Source: Eulemur rufifrons
Lineage: Eukaryota > Chordata > Mammalia > Primates > Lemuridae
DNA length: 64,000 bases
NCBI RefSeq assembly: GCF_041146395.1
Contig: NC_091009.1
Span: 2,165,001 to 2,229,000, forward strand
Direction of reading: 5' to 3'
Each line of letters begins with the position of its first letter. The first letter of the stretch is position 1. Made by a program: the position numbers and the translations under genes. Shown here piece by piece: positions 47,066 to 57,911 of this stretch. The notes beneath the pieces were generated by a model. The model had not been told where the DNA came from, searched no databases, and saw only the letters and a list, made by a program, of their open reading frames with translations.

Positions 47066-48632
47066 ACAATACCTTTAACAGATAACCCTAACCCTGAACA
47101 TAACACCCAACCCTGTTCCTATTTCTCCCCTTAACACGTAAACCTCACCGTGAGCCTAACTTTAACCTCTTATCCTAACGTTAATGCATAACCCATTCCC
47201 TGAGAACAACCCCTATCCCATAATTCTAACCCTATCTCCTAGTCATCACTGGAACACCTAATCCCTAACCCTAATTCTAAACCGCTAACCCTAACCGGAA
47301 CCCTACCTACAACCCTAACACTGACAGTAACCCTTACTTCTAACCCCAACGCTATGCCTAACAAAAACCCTAACCCTTCACCCAAACCCCTAAGCCTTAC
47401 GCTAACCCTTAACCCTAATCCTAATCCTAACCATTAAACCTAACCCTAGCTCTTAAAGCTAACCCTAAACCTTACCCTCACGACTAGACCTAAGCCTGAC
47501 ACTAACCTAACACCTAACCCTAACCAGAACCCCTAAAGCTAACCCTGAACCCTATCCCTAACCCTAGCAGTAAACTTTAACCCTAAACCTAAGCCCAACC
47601 CATAACCCTAATCCTATCCTTTTACCCTAAAACTAACCCCTAAACCTAACCCCTATACCTAACCCTAACTCTAACCCCAATCTTAATTCTAACCATACCC
47701 CTTCATAAAACACTAACTCCTAACCTCTAACCCTAACACTAATCAAAAACCCTAATCGCTAATCCCTAACCCTAACGCTTAACCTTTACCCTCACCGTTA
47801 ACCCTCCCCCTAATTCTTAACACTGACCCTAACCTTAACCTTTAACTCTAAGCCTAACCCTTAACCCTACAGTAAGGAAGACCCTTAATGCTAATGGGAT
47901 CCCTTTTCCCTAACCCTAACACTACAGCTAAAAATAACCCTAACCTTTGATCCTTAAACCTAACCCCTGACACTTACTTTAACCCCAAACCCTAACCCTA
48001 ATCCTAAGCATTAAACCTAACCCTATCTCTTAACCCTAACCCTAGCCCTTACCCTAACGCTTAGATCTAACCCTAAATCTAACCTCCTGCCTAATCCTAA
48101 CCTTAAGCCCTAATGCTACCTCTAACCCTGAACCCTAAACCTACCCATAACCCTTAACACTAACGCTATCCGTAAACCTTAACCCTTACCCTAACCATTA
48201 CCCGCACCCAAGCATTTAACCCTGACCCTAACCCTAATCCTTAATGATAACGCTAACACTAAACCCTAACCCTAAGCCCAACACTTAACCATAATACTAT
48301 CCTTTAACCCTAAGCCTAACCCTAACCCCTAATGCTAAACCTAACCCTAACCGCAACCCTAACCCTCAATCTTGAAACTTACCATTAACCCTGACACTAA
48401 CCCTTAACCCTAACCCTACTCCTAATCCTTATCCATAAGGCTAATACTGAAGCCTACCCCTGTGCCAAACGCTAAACCCAAACCTTAACCCTAACCCTGA
48501 ATCTTAAACGTAAACCTAACTGTAACTGTTAAACCTAACACTAACATTTAACCCTAACACCTAACCCTAAGACTCCACCCTAACACTAATCTTCATCCCT
48601 AAACATTACCAGAATCCTACCCCTAAATCTAA

Positions 48633-48835
48633 TTCTCAGACTTCTTGCTTTCTCAGAGTTTAGAAAGCCTACAATCCTCCCATGCCATGAGTTAAAGGGT
48701 GCTCTGCCACTGTGTCCTGCATGAAACCCAGGAATCCACACCCAGCGTTCAATAGAGTGTGTTCCCGGGGACAATCCTATCCCCCTAACCCCCGCCCGCC
48801 GCCCAGTGCAGACAGGGCCTGTACGCTAAGTATAA
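48633..48835. repeat. Island A4, more divergent
   Basis: A-type island with the C-rich end, but with more changes ('catgagttaaagggtgc', 'caggaatccacacccagcg'). It lies where the 3.5-kb pattern would put a B island, so the unit order changes here. Confidence 0.75.
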
Positions 48836-49163
48836 GCACTGCCCCTAACAGATAACCCTCACCCTGAACATAACACCTAACCATGATCCTATTCCTAAAC
48901 GTAAACCATAAACCTCCCCGTAATGCTAACTTATCCCCTTAAATTAACGTTAATGCATAACACCCTGAGAAGAAGCCCTATCCCATAATTCTAATCCTAA
49001 ACCATAGTCATAACCATAACACCTCATCCCTATTTCTAAAATGAAAACCCTAACTTTCACCCTACCACAACCCTAACCCTAACCCTATCCCCTAACCCTA
49101 AGCCCTCACCCTATCACTAATCTTCATCCCTAAACCGTGCCGTAATTTTAACCCTAAATCTAA

Positions 49164-49237
49164 TTCTCAGACTTCTTGTTTTCTCAGAGTTTTGAAAGCC
49201 TACAATCCTACTAAGCCATGCATGAAAGCCGGCTCTG
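49164..49237. repeat. Island B3, left part, cut by L1 number 2
   Basis: Starts 'ttctcagacttcttg' and runs to 'gaaagccggctctg', where the L1 begins. It continues at 56774 after the L1. Aligning to B1 and B2 shows the two parts are contiguous once the L1 and one target copy are removed. Confidence 0.85.
49224..49237. repeat. Target site duplication of L1 number 2, left copy
   Basis: The 14-bp GAAAGCCGGCTCTG is repeated exactly at 56774-56787. The nick position on the other strand reads CTTTC/AT, an acceptable L1 endonuclease site. Confidence 0.95.
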
Positions 49238-49246
49238 GAGGGAGGG

Positions 49247-49256
49247 AAGATGGCGG
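49247..49256 (+). promoter_or_regulatory. YY1-type site at the L1 5' end
   Basis: AAGATGGCGG matches the YY1 consensus and lies about 10 nt from the L1 start, as in human L1, where the site helps set the correct start of transcription. Confidence 0.7.
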
Positions 49257-49998
49257 AGTGGCGGTGACTGCTCGGATCTGCGCTCCGGCGACGAACCGTG
49301 GATCCGGACCTGCCACAACGCTAGAGGACCGCTCCCACACAGGAACAGCGGTGTGAATCCACGGAGAATCAGCGTGGGACAAACAGAGCAAGTGAGGTCT
49401 GAGGTGAACAGAAATTAAGATCGCGGAACTCTGCGGAAGGCGCGGAACAGACAGTAGCCAGCGGAGCGCAGGCGGCTGCGCCCGCCCCCAGGTGGGGCGG
49501 GGGCAGTCTTTAGGAAAAGCGGCTTGCGCTCCTCACTGACCTCCACCCCCAATTGCTTGGAGACCCCCTCGCAAGCCAGAGCAGAATCTCCGAGCGAGAC
49601 GTAGGGCATTGCAGACAGGAGGCTTTTTCGGGAGAATAGCTTGGAACCTGGGAAGTCTCGGCTGAGACAGTCCTTAGCGAGAAGGGACGGACCTGTGCGA
49701 GGGGGGAGGGGCACGATCAATCCCCAATCAGCGAATTGCGCTGTACCTCTGCGCTACTTTTGTCGGTGGTTCTTCAGCCGGTGGCCCCCGGCGGCTTTGC
49801 CCGCCAAACCCCCCGGCAGCGGCGGTCCCTGGTCTCTGCCTGCCGGGGAGCCGGTCCCCCTCCGACCCCGGAGTGCTGCGGGCGCCATCTTGAAAGCAAA
49901 GTCGGAACCGCTCGGGAGCCATAAGGTGCCCAGCAGCTCTCTCTCCCCGGCGCCCCCCGCTGGTCTCTGGCCCCGCGCCATCTCCGCCGGCGGCACTC

Positions 49999-50390
49999 GG
50001 CGTGAAGGGGCGGAGCTGCACTAAGACTTAAAATAAACACTGAGTTGCCGCTCCGGAACCAACGGAGCCGGCGTGAAGGGGCGGAGCTGCGCTAAGACTT
50101 AAAATAAACACTGAGTTGCCGCTCCGGAACCAACGGAGCGGGCGTGTAGGGGCGGAGCTGCGCTAAGACTTAAAATAAACACTGAGTTGCCGCTCCGGAA
50201 CCAACGGAGCGGGCGTGTAGGGGCGGAGCTGCACTAAGACTTAAAATAAACACTGAGTTGCCGCTCCGGAACCAACGGAGCCGGCGTGAAGGGGCGGAGC
50301 TGCGCTAAGACGTAAAATAAACACTGAGTTGCCGCTCCGGAACCAATGGAGCGGGCGTGAAGGGGCGGAGCTGCGCTAAGGCGCAAAAAC
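49999..50390 (+). repeat. 71-bp tandem repeats in the L1 number 2 5' UTR
   Basis: Copies start with GGCGTG at 49999, 50070, 50141, 50212, 50283 and 50354, so the period is exactly 71 bp: five full copies and a partial sixth. Each copy has GGGGCGGAGC (an Sp1-type GC box), AAAATAAACA and CTCCGGAACCAA (with an ETS-type CCGGAA core). Differences between copies are single bases. The arrangement recalls the promoter monomers of mouse L1s, but the sequence is unrelated as far as I can tell. L1 number 1 has no such array. Confidence 0.95.
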
Positions 50391-50460
50391 ACGATCATTG
50401 AGCCGCTGAACTGTATACTTCAGAATTGTGTATCCCTTCGGTTAGCGATGCGCTGAGGTG

Positions 50461-50757
50461 CTGTGTAGCTCTGTTTTTGTTCTTTTGTGTTTGTGTTTTC
50501 GCTGTTTCTGGGTTAGGTCTCTTTGTGTTATTTGTTAGTTTAGTTTTTGTTTTTGTCTTTGTTTTTTTTTTTTTATTTTTTCTTTATTTTTTTATTTTTT
50601 ATTTATTTTATTTTTTTTTTCTTTTTTTCCTCTTCTCTTCTCCTTTTCTTTTCTCTTTCCTTTTCTTCTCCTTCTGTTCTTTCTTTTCACTTCTTTTTTT
50701 TTTCTTTTCTTTTCTTTTCTTTTTTCTTTTTCCTTATTTCTTCTCTCTTTTTGCCTT
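50461..50757 (+). repeat. Pyrimidine-rich low-complexity tract in L1 number 2 5' UTR
   Basis: About 300 bp of T- and C-rich sequence with long T-runs (for example 50562-50574 and about 50697-50740). It lies between the 71-bp repeats and the conserved end of the 5' UTR. The long Phe/Leu-rich plus frame and the Lys-rich minus frame here are compositional artefacts. Confidence 0.85.
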
Positions 50758-51477
50758 CTAACTGGGAACCCACGCTGAGCTTGGGAACGGGCCAGGCCCC
50801 TGGCTCTGGTACATACCGGAACCTGAGTAGTCACTCCCAACGCCGGCGATCTACGGGCGCGCAATAGCCACCTTGGGGCCCACAGCCAAGTCACTGCGGA
50901 GCAATAGGGTGCCAAGAGGCTCCCTGGACGGCCCCCTCCCCAGGTCCACAGACCTTATATAGGGTCCCCACCCACGTCTAAACATTGACTACTTCTCCAG
51001 AAGCGAGAGTGTGGAGCCTGGTCCCTGGGGACATTGGGCCAAGGCAGACTTTTGCCTGTGGGAGTTGCGGCAAATGGGGCGCTGAGCGAGCGAGGGCACC
51101 ATCCACTCCCCACAACTAGTATTTTTCCTGCAGATAGAGACAGAAACCACCCCTATAGAGGAAGAACCAAAGGGAAACAAACAAACAAAGAGAATTTTGG
51201 CCCACTACTAGTGTGGACCCTGCCTGCCCTCTGAAAGACTACAACACAGTGTCCTAACTCACCAAAGCAGTCTTGGATCACTCCAATCCTCTAGGATTGG
51301 ATCCATCAGAAGCAGTCCCCCAACTGAAATAGAAAAATTTCTAAACAATTCACAACAGTCTTCCCCTCTTGCCAAAGGAAGCAATATACCTAGACTACTC
51401 CACAGCCTAAGAATAGAGCACAGAGAGTGCTGTTAACCAGACTAAATCTATAAGTAAAGATCGAACGATTAATCTAG

Positions 51478-52482
51478 ATGGGAAGGGCCCAGCGAAAAAA
51501 CACAGGAAGCACAAAGAATCAAACAGAAAGCTCACCCCCAAAGGGAAATACCGGCTCTCAACCATTTGACACAAACCAGACTCAAAACACCAACATGTCA
51601 CAGGAAGAATTCCAATTATGGATCATAAACAAGCTAAATAATATACAAGAATCAATGGACAGACAACACAAGGAAAATGCAAAAAAAATTCAGGATTTGG
51701 AGGAAAAATTCACTAAAGAAATTGAAATATTGAAGAAAAACCAAACTGAACTCCTAGAAATGAAGAATTCACTCAGAGAGCTACAAAACACTGTGGAAAG
51801 TCTCAAAAGCAGGGTAGATCAAACAGAGGAAAGAATTTCAGAAATTGAAGATAACTCCTTTCAACTAAATAAGTCAGTCACAGAGATAGATCAAAAAAGT
51901 AAGAGAAATGATCGGAGTCTTCAAGAAATGTGGGATTATGTGAAGAAACCTAACTTGAGAGTTATTGGCATCCCTGAGGGTGAAGAAGACAATAAGCAAG
52001 GGTTGGACAAGCTATTTGAAGACATAATCGAGGAAAATTTTCCAGGCCTTGCCAATACTCTAGACATACAGATTCAAGAAGCTCAAAGGACCCCTGGGAG
52101 ATTCATAGCAAATAGGAAAACACCACGCCACGTAGTCATCAGGCTGACCAAAATATCCACTAAAGAGTCCCTTCTCCGAGCTGTAAGGAGAAAGAAACAG
52201 GTAACTTACAAAGGAAAACCCATCAGAATTACGCCAGATTTCTCAGCTGAAACCTTACAAGCAAGAAGAGCTTGGGGCCCCATTTTCACGCTTCGGAAAC
52301 AGAATAATGCCCAGCCTAGAATCTTGTACCCAGCTAAGCTAAGTTTTCTATACGAAGGAGAAATCAAGACATTCTCAGATAAACAAAGGTTGAGGGAATT
52401 CACCAAGACAAGACCAGCCCTGCAAGAAGTACTCAAAAGAGAGTTACACACGGACCAGCACAAGAAAGATCCACGAATGTAA
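51478..52482 (+). CDS. L1 ORF1 protein, intact
   Basis: The protein is 334 aa, the same length as the copy at 1443. It is a nucleic-acid chaperone that trimerises and packages L1 RNA in cytoplasmic particles. Order: polar basic N-terminus (1-40); heptad-rich coiled coil (about 41-140) with 'LEEKFTKEIEILKKNQTELL'; RRM-like domain starting with LRVIGIPEGEED at residues 160-171; C-terminal domain (about 250-334) with 'TPDFSAETLQARRAW' and 'RILYPAKLSFLYEGE'. The ATG at 51478 is chosen because the same start is conserved in the older copy and follows the 5' UTR block shared with it. ORF2 begins 39 bp after the stop in a bicistronic arrangement. No damaged residue is evident. Confidence 0.96.
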   Translation: MGRAQRKNTGSTKNQTESSPPKGNTGSQPFDTNQTQNTNMSQEEFQLWIINKLNNIQESMDRQHKENAKKIQDLEEKFTKEIEILKKNQTELLEMKNSLRELQNTVESLKSRVDQTEERISEIEDNSFQLNKSVTEIDQKSKRNDRSLQEMWDYVKKPNLRVIGIPEGEEDNKQGLDKLFEDIIEENFPGLANTLDIQIQEAQRTPGRFIANRKTPRHVVIRLTKISTKESLLRAVRRKKQVTYKGKPIRITPDFSAETLQARRAWGPIFTLRKQNNAQPRILYPAKLSFLYEGEIKTFSDKQRLREFTKTRPALQEVLKRELHTDQHKKDPRM

Positions 52483-52521
52483 AACTACTCAAGAGCTAAA
52501 GATCAAATTGCAGATACCACA

Positions 52522-55500
52522 ATGGCTCAGGAGAGAAAACATTGCAATGAAGTTCTACCCAACAAGCTGAACAAAAAACCGTCTCACTTATCAGTCTTCT
52601 CAATAAATGTGAATGGCTTGAATTCCCCGCTCAAGAGACATAGACTGTCCCAATGGATAAAAAAGCACAAGCCAAGTATCTGCTGTCTCCAAGAAACCCA
52701 CCTAACGAGCAAAGATGCATTTAGACTGAAAGTAAAAGGATGGAAATCGGTATTTCAAGCAAACGGTAACGAAAAGAAAGCTGGTGTGGCAATCTTAATT
52801 TCCAATAACTTAACTTTCAAACCAACAAAAATAATAAAAGACAAAAATGGCTACTACATACTGGTCAAGGGCACAATTCAACAAGAAGCCATGACTATAC
52901 TCAATATATATGCACCCAACCTAGGTGCACCTAGATTCATAAAGCAAACCCTACTAGATCTGAACCAGATGATAGATAATAATACTGTAATAGCTGGAGA
53001 CTTTAACACCCCACTGACAGTACAGGACAGATCCTCTAAACAGAAAATAAACAAAGACATAATGGACCTAAATAGAATGCTAGAACAAATGGGCATGGCT
53101 GACATCTATAGGACATTCTACCCAAAGTCCACAGAATATACATTCTTCTCATCAGCTCACAGGACATTCTCTAAGATTGACCATGTCCTAGGACATAAAT
53201 CATGTCTTCAAAAATTCAAAAAAATAGAAATTATACCATGCATCTTCTCAGATCACAGCGGAATAAAAGTAACAATGATCACAAACAGAAACCCTCACTC
53301 TTACTCAAAGTCATGGAAGCTAAATAACCTTCTCCTGAATAATTATTCTATAAAAGAAGAAATCAAGATGGAAATCAAAAATTTCTTTGAATTAAATGAC
53401 AATGGAGATACAACTTATCAAAATCTATGGGATGCAGCTAAAGCAGTCCTGAGAGGAAAATTCATATCCATAAACGCCTATATCAAAAAGACAGAAAACA
53501 TGCAAATAGACAACCTAACGAATAGACTCAAAGAGCTGGAGAAAGAAGAACAGAACGATCCCAAACCCAGCAGAAGGCGAGAAATTACTAAGATCAAATC
53601 AGAACTAAATGAAAAGGACAACAAAGAAACTATAAGGGAAATTAATAAAACAAAAAGTTGGTTCTTTGAAAAGATAAACAAAATAGACACACCTCTGGCT
53701 AGACTAACCAAGAGCACAAAAGTAAAATCTCTAATAACCTCCATTAGGAGCATGAAAGGAGAAATCACAACCGATGCTACAGAGATACAAGATATCATCT
53801 ATGAATTCTACAAAAATCTTTATGCACACAAACTGGAGAACGTGGAGGAAATGGACAAATTTTTAGAGACACATAGTCTTCCCAGGCTCAACCAGGAAGA
53901 AATAGAGTACCTGAACAGACCAATATCAAGAACTGAAATCGAAACAGCAATAAAAAACCTTCCCAAAAAGAAAAGCCCTGGTCCAGATGGGTTCACACCT
54001 GAATTTTACCATACATACAAAGAAGAACTGGTGCCCATCCTACATAAACTATTCTCCAATATTGAGAAGGATGGAGTTCTCCCCAACACGTTCTACCAAG
54101 CCAATATAACATTAATACCAAAGCCTGGAAAGGTCTCAACAAAAATAGAGAACTACAGACCAATTTCCCTCATGAATATAGATGCAAAAATTTTCAATAA
54201 AATACTAGCAAATCGAATCCAAGTACTTATCAAAAAAGTAATCCACCACGACCAAGTGGGCTTCATCCCCGAGATGCAGGGGTGGTTCAACATACGTAAA
54301 TCTATAAATGTAATTCACCACATAAATAGAAGCAAAAACAAAAATCATATGATACTCTCATTAGATGCAGAAAAAGCATTTGACAAAATTCAACACCCTT
54401 TTATGATAAAAACGCTTAACAAAATAGGCATTGATGGAACCTACCTAAAAATGATACAAGCCATATATGACAAACCCACAGCCAACATCATACTGAATGG
54501 GGAAAAACTGAAAGCACTCCCACTTAGAACTGGAACCAGACAGGGCTGCCCATTGTCTCCGTTACTTTTCAACATAGTATTGGAAGTCCTTGCGAGAGCT
54601 ATCAGGCAAGAGAGCAAAATCAAGGGAGTCCAAATAGGGAAGGAAGAGATCAAACTCTCACTTTTTGCTGATGATATGATGTTATATCTGGAAAACCCCC
54701 AGGATTCAACCAAGAGACTCCTGGAATTGATTAACGAATACAGCAAAGTCTCAGGCTACAAAATTAATATACACAAATCAGAGGCATTTATATATGCCAA
54801 TGACAGTCAATTGGAAAACCAAATTAAAGACTCAATACCCTTCAAAATAGCAACAAAGAAAATAAAATATCTAGGTATATATCTAACTAAAGAGGTAAAG
54901 GACCTCTATAAGGAAAACTATGAAACACTGAGAAAAGAAATAGCAGAACTTGCAAATAGATGGAAAAATATACCATGCTCGTGGATCGGAAGAATCAACA
55001 TTGTTAAAATGTCTATACTACCCAAAGTGATCTACAAATTCAATGCAATCCCTATTAAATTACCAACATCATTCTTTACAGACATAGAGAAAATAATTAT
55101 ACAATTTGTATGGAATCAAAGAAGACCCCGTATAGCAAAAGCAATTTTAAGCAATAAAAACAAAATGGGAGGTATTAATTTGCCAGACCTCAAACTATAC
55201 TACAAGGCCGTGGTTCTTAAAACAGCCTGGTATTGGCACAAGTGCAGGGACACAGACCAGTGGAACACAACAGAAAATCCAAATATAGAACCATCCTCAA
55301 ATAGTCACCTAATTTTTGACAAAGCGGGAAAGAATATACTCCGGGGACAAGAATCCCTATTCAACAAATGGTGCTGGGAGAATTGGTTAGCCACTTGCAG
55401 AAGACTGAAACAGGACCCACAGCTTTCACCTCTCACAAAAATCAAATCACGGTGGATAACAGACTTAAACCTTAGGCGTGATACAATCAGAATTCTAGAA

Positions 55501-56400
55501 GAAAATGTAGGAAAGACTCTTACAGACATTGGCCTAGGCAGAGAATTTATGAAGAAGACCCCCAAGGCAATCACAGCAGCAACAAAAATAAATGAATGGG
55601 ACATGATTAAACTAAAAAGCTTCTGCACAGCCAAAGAAATAGTCCAGAGAATAAACAGATCACCTACAGAATGGGAAAAAATTTTTGCATACTACACATC
55701 AGATAAAGGACTGATAACAAGAATCTATTTAGAACTCAGGAAAATCAGCAAGAAAAAATCAAGCAACCCTATCAAAAAGTGGGCAAAGGACATGAATAGA
55801 AATTTTTCAAAAGAAGATATAAAAATGGCTAACAAACACATGAAAAAGTGTTCAACATCTCTAATCATCAGGGAAATGCAAATCAAAACCACAATGAGAT
55901 ATCACTTAACCCCAGTGAGAATGGCCTTTATCAAAAAAACCCAAAACAACACATGTTGGCGTGGGTGTGGAGAGACAGGAACACTAATACACTGCTGGTG
56001 GGACTGCAAACTAGTGCAACCCCTGTGGAAAGCATTATGGAGGTATCTTAAACAGATTCAAGTAGACCTGCCATTTGACCCAGCAATCCCATTACTGGGC
56101 ATATACCCAAAGGAAAAAAGGTCATTCTATAACAAAGGCACGTGTACCCAAATGTTTATAGCAGCACAATTCACAATAGCAAAGATGTGGAAACAACCCA
56201 AATGCCCATCAATACATGATTGGATTAGTAAGCTGTGGTATATGTATACCATGGAATATTACTCAGCTATAAGGAATGATGAAGATACGACATCTCTATG
56301 GTTCTCCTGGAGAGAGTTGGAACCCATTATATTAAGTGAAGTATCCCAAGAATGGAAAAACAAGCATCACATGTACTCACCAGAAAATTGGTTTCCCTGA
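52522..56400 (+). CDS. L1 ORF2 protein, endonuclease and reverse transcriptase, intact
   Basis: The protein is 1292 aa and carries out target-primed reverse transcription: it nicks T-rich DNA and copies L1 or Alu RNA. The N-terminal endonuclease domain (about 22-255) keeps 'NVNGLN' (29-34), QETH with Glu58, GDFN with Asp160 and Asn162, and SDHS. The reverse transcriptase (about 480-790) has '[13 protein letters not shown]' and FADD at 715-718. The C-terminal cysteine-rich motif has C1145, C1149, H1157 and C1162. The length is close to other mammalian ORF2p; the first ~15 residues form an N-terminal extension before the endonuclease core. The ATG at 52522 has the same context as the broken copy at 2487. 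Nothing suggests inactivation. Confidence 0.97.
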   Translation: MAQERKHCNEVLPNKLNKKPSHLSVFSINVNGLNSPLKRHRLSQWIKKHKPSICCLQETHLTSKDAFRLKVKGWKSVFQANGNEKKAGVAILISNNLTFKPTKIIKDKNGYYILVKGTIQQEAMTILNIYAPNLGAPRFIKQTLLDLNQMIDNNTVIAGDFNTPLTVQDRSSKQKINKDIMDLNRMLEQMGMADIYRTFYPKSTEYTFFSSAHRTFSKIDHVLGHKSCLQKFKKIEIIPCIFSDHSGIKVTMITNRNPHSYSKSWKLNNLLLNNYSIKEEIKMEIKNFFELNDNGDTTYQNLWDAAKAVLRGKFISINAYIKKTENMQIDNLTNRLKELEKEEQNDPKPSRRREITKIKSELNEKDNKETIREINKTKSWFFEKINKIDTPLARLTKSTKVKSLITSIRSMKGEITTDATEIQDIIYEFYKNLYAHKLENVEEMDKFLETHSLPRLNQEEIEYLNRPISRTEIETAIKNLPKKKSPGPDGFTPEFYHTYKEELVPILHKLFSNIEKDGVLPNTFYQANITLIPKPGKVSTKIENYRPISLMNIDAKIFNKILANRIQVLIKKVIHHDQVGFIPEMQGWFNIRKSINVIHHINRSKNKNHMILSLDAEKAFDKIQHPFMIKTLNKIGIDGTYLKMIQAIYDKPTANIILNGEKLKALPLRTGTRQGCPLSPLLFNIVLEVLARAIRQESKIKGVQIGKEEIKLSLFADDMMLYLENPQDSTKRLLELINEYSKVSGYKINIHKSEAFIYANDSQLENQIKDSIPFKIATKKIKYLGIYLTKEVKDLYKENYETLRKEIAELANRWKNIPCSWIGRINIVKMSILPKVIYKFNAIPIKLPTSFFTDIEKIIIQFVWNQRRPRIAKAILSNKNKMGGINLPDLKLYYKAVVLKTAWYWHKCRDTDQWNTTENPNIEPSSNSHLIFDKAGKNILRGQESLFNKWCWENWLATCRRLKQDPQLSPLTKIKSRWITDLNLRRDTIRILEENVGKTLTDIGLGREFMKKTPKAITAATKINEWDMIKLKSFCTAKEIVQRINRSPTEWEKIFAYYTSDKGLITRIYLELRKISKKKSSNPIKKWAKDMNRNFSKEDIKMANKHMKKCSTSLIIREMQIKTTMRYHLTPVRMAFIKKTQNNTCWRGCGETGTLIHCWWDCKLVQPLWKALWRYLKQIQVDLPFDPAIPLLGIYPKEKRSFYNKGTCTQMFIAAQFTIAKMWKQPKCPSIHDWISKLWYMYTMEYYSAIRNDEDTTSLWFSWRELEPIILSEVSQEWKNKHHMYSPENWFP

Positions 56401-56773
56401 TCATCACCTAAATACAAATCTGGGAATGACACCAATTGGACATCAGACTGAGGTGGGGGGTGGGGGAGGGGATGGGGGTATGCCTACACGACGAGTGCAT
56501 TCCACACCGTTTGGGGAGTGGTAACACTTGAAGGTGCTGACTCGGGAAAGGGGGGGTGGGGAAAAAAATATGAAACTATTGTTTTTAACTTGCACTGTTC
56601 ACTTAATAATTTATCATGAATATTTCCCATATTATTTCATATCATTGTACAAGAAATAATGTATACATTATGAGGACATACTGTATCTAACAAAATATAC
56701 TGTTAGACTCTTTGATTCTGTAAAACTAAATTGAAAAAATATATATATATAATAAAAAAAAAAAAAAAAAAAA
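56401..56773 (+). other. 3' UTR and A-tail of L1 number 2
   Basis: G-tracts at 56451-56480 and 56549-56560 (quadruplex-prone, typical of L1 3' UTRs) are followed by AAAAAAA and then about 185 bp of A/T-rich sequence that does not resemble the end of L1 number 1. AATAAA is at 56751-56756 and the A-tail runs to 56773. Confidence 0.88.
56751..56756 (+). terminator. Polyadenylation signal AATAAA of L1 number 2
   Basis: The AATAAA hexamer is merged with the A-tail, at the position expected for the L1 polyadenylation signal. Confidence 0.7.
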
Positions 56774-56787
56774 GAAAGCCGGCTCTG
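56774..56787. repeat. Target site duplication of L1 number 2, right copy
   Basis: Exact 14-bp copy of 49224-49237; followed by 'ccacagtgtcc', which is the continuation of island B3. Confidence 0.95.
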
Positions 56788-57911
56788 CCACAGTGTCCGG
56801 CATGAAACCGAGAGGCCCATACACTGCGTGGGATAGAGTGTGTTCTCAGCGACCATCACAGACTCCTAACTTCGCCTCCTAGTGCATACAGGGCCCATGC
56901 CCTAAGCATAAACCCTACCCGTCACCCATAACCCTAACCCAGAACATAACACCTAACCCTGATCCTACTGCTCACCTCAACACGTAAACCTCACCGTAAC
57001 CCTAAGTTCAACCCCTTATCTTAACGTTAATGCATGACACCCTGAGAACAAGCCTATACCGTAATTCTAACCCTAACTCCTAGCCATAACCATAACACCT
57101 AATCCCTAATTCTGAAACGCCAACCCTAACCTTAACCCTACCAACACTAACCCTAACCCTAACTCTTAACCATAACACTAACCTTTACCCTAATGCCTAG
57201 AGATTTAACCCCAACACTGACCTACAGTTACACTAAACCTACCCTCTAATGCTAACCTTAAACCTGAACCATAAACCTAACCCTTAACCCTAACCCTATC
57301 CCTAACCCCCTTACCCTAACTCTAACTGTTAACCCTCACCCTAACCCTCAACCCTGACCCTAACCTTAAACCTTAATCCTAACCATGCGTGAGATGAGCC
57401 TCTGCCTTTGTCCTGCATGACAGTTGAAGCCCAACACCCAGGGTACGATGAAGTGGGGACCCAGCCTTGCTCCACATCCACAGTGCCCCGTACGTTAGAC
57501 AGGGCCCGTGCCCTAACACACACCGTTAAACGTAAGCCCTAACCCTATCTCTAAACCAAACCCTTAGTAAGCCCTGAATCTAACTCCTAACAGTAACCCT
57601 AATCCCTGACCCTTACTCTTGCCTCTCACCGTAAACCTAAACCCAACCACTAAACATAATCCTAATCTCTAACCCTAACAGTAATCCTAACCCTAATTCT
57701 AACCTAAAACCCTAACCCCTAAACCTAATCCTAGTCCCTAACACCTAACCTTACCCTAAACCCAATTCCAATTCTCAGACTTCTTCAATTCAAAAACTTA
57801 AAAAAGCCTACAATCCACCAATGCCGTGTCTGAGATGAGGGTCCGCCCCTATGTCCTGCATGACAGGCAGGCGCCAATGCCCAGGGTACTATGGAGTGGG
57901 GTCCGGGGGTC
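56788..57911. repeat. Telomere-type array, right of L1 number 2, with islands
   Basis: Island B3 finishes by about 56910 ('agcgaccatcacagactcc', 'cctcctagtgcatacaggg'). Degenerate CCCTAA repeat follows, with two more island-like stretches: about 57380-57520 ('catgcgtgagatgagcctc', 'tcctgcatgacag') and 57772-57911 ('ttctcagacttcttcaatt', 'gtgtctgagatgaggg'). The array ends where satellite C begins. No gene is seen. Confidence 0.88.

Larger units (their letters stand above)
39266..49223. repeat. Degenerate telomere-type (CCCTAA)n array with higher-order units
   Basis: This is 10 kb of CCCTAA variants (CCCTAA, CCTAAC, CCGTAA, ACCTAA and others) on the plus strand. It is not random decay of a simple array: the same variant order returns every ~3.5 kb. 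Islands of type A start at 39945, 43486 and 46862; type B at 41822 and 45350; type C at 42784 and 46311. This gives periods of 3541, 3528 and 3527 bp, and a shorter 3376 bp for the third A. Open frames seen here on the minus strand are products of the hexamer and of the islands. I see no gene. Confidence 0.92.
49238..51477 (+). promoter_or_regulatory. 5' UTR / internal promoter of L1 number 2
   Basis: GC- and CpG-rich from 49238 to about 50390, then pyrimidine-rich, then mixed to ORF1. The first bases carry AAGATGGCGG (49247-49256), a YY1-type site at about +10, the place where human L1 has its YY1 site. A CCAATCA box is at 49724-49730. The 71-bp repeats at 49999-50390 each hold a GC box. Family knowledge says such a 5' UTR holds the polymerase II promoter. 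Open frames on both strands here look like CpG-rich chance frames. Confidence 0.85.
49238..56773 (+). mobile_element. Full-length LINE-1 number 2, young, both ORFs intact
   Basis: About 7.5 kb with perfect 14-bp target duplications, intact ORF1 and ORF2, a polyadenylation signal and an A-tail. Its 5' UTR is 2.24 kb, much longer than that of L1 number 1, because of a 71-bp tandem repeat and a long pyrimidine-rich stretch. No inactivating change was found in either ORF. By sequence alone it is a candidate for an active retrotransposon; movement would need transcription from this heterochromatic site. It landed in sense orientation in a B-type island of the telomere-type array. Confidence 0.96.

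Noticed and set aside
49415..50040. Antisense frames in the L1 number 2 5' UTR as a possible ORF0-like gene
   Set aside because: Primate L1 ORF0 is antisense in the 5' UTR, but here several CpG-rich frames overlap on both strands and none stands out. No sequence feature singles one out.
50426..50761. 111-codon Phe/Leu-rich plus frame and overlapping Lys/Arg-rich minus frame (50592-50915)
   Set aside because: Produced by the pyrimidine-rich tract of the L1 5' UTR; the composition is that of the DNA.
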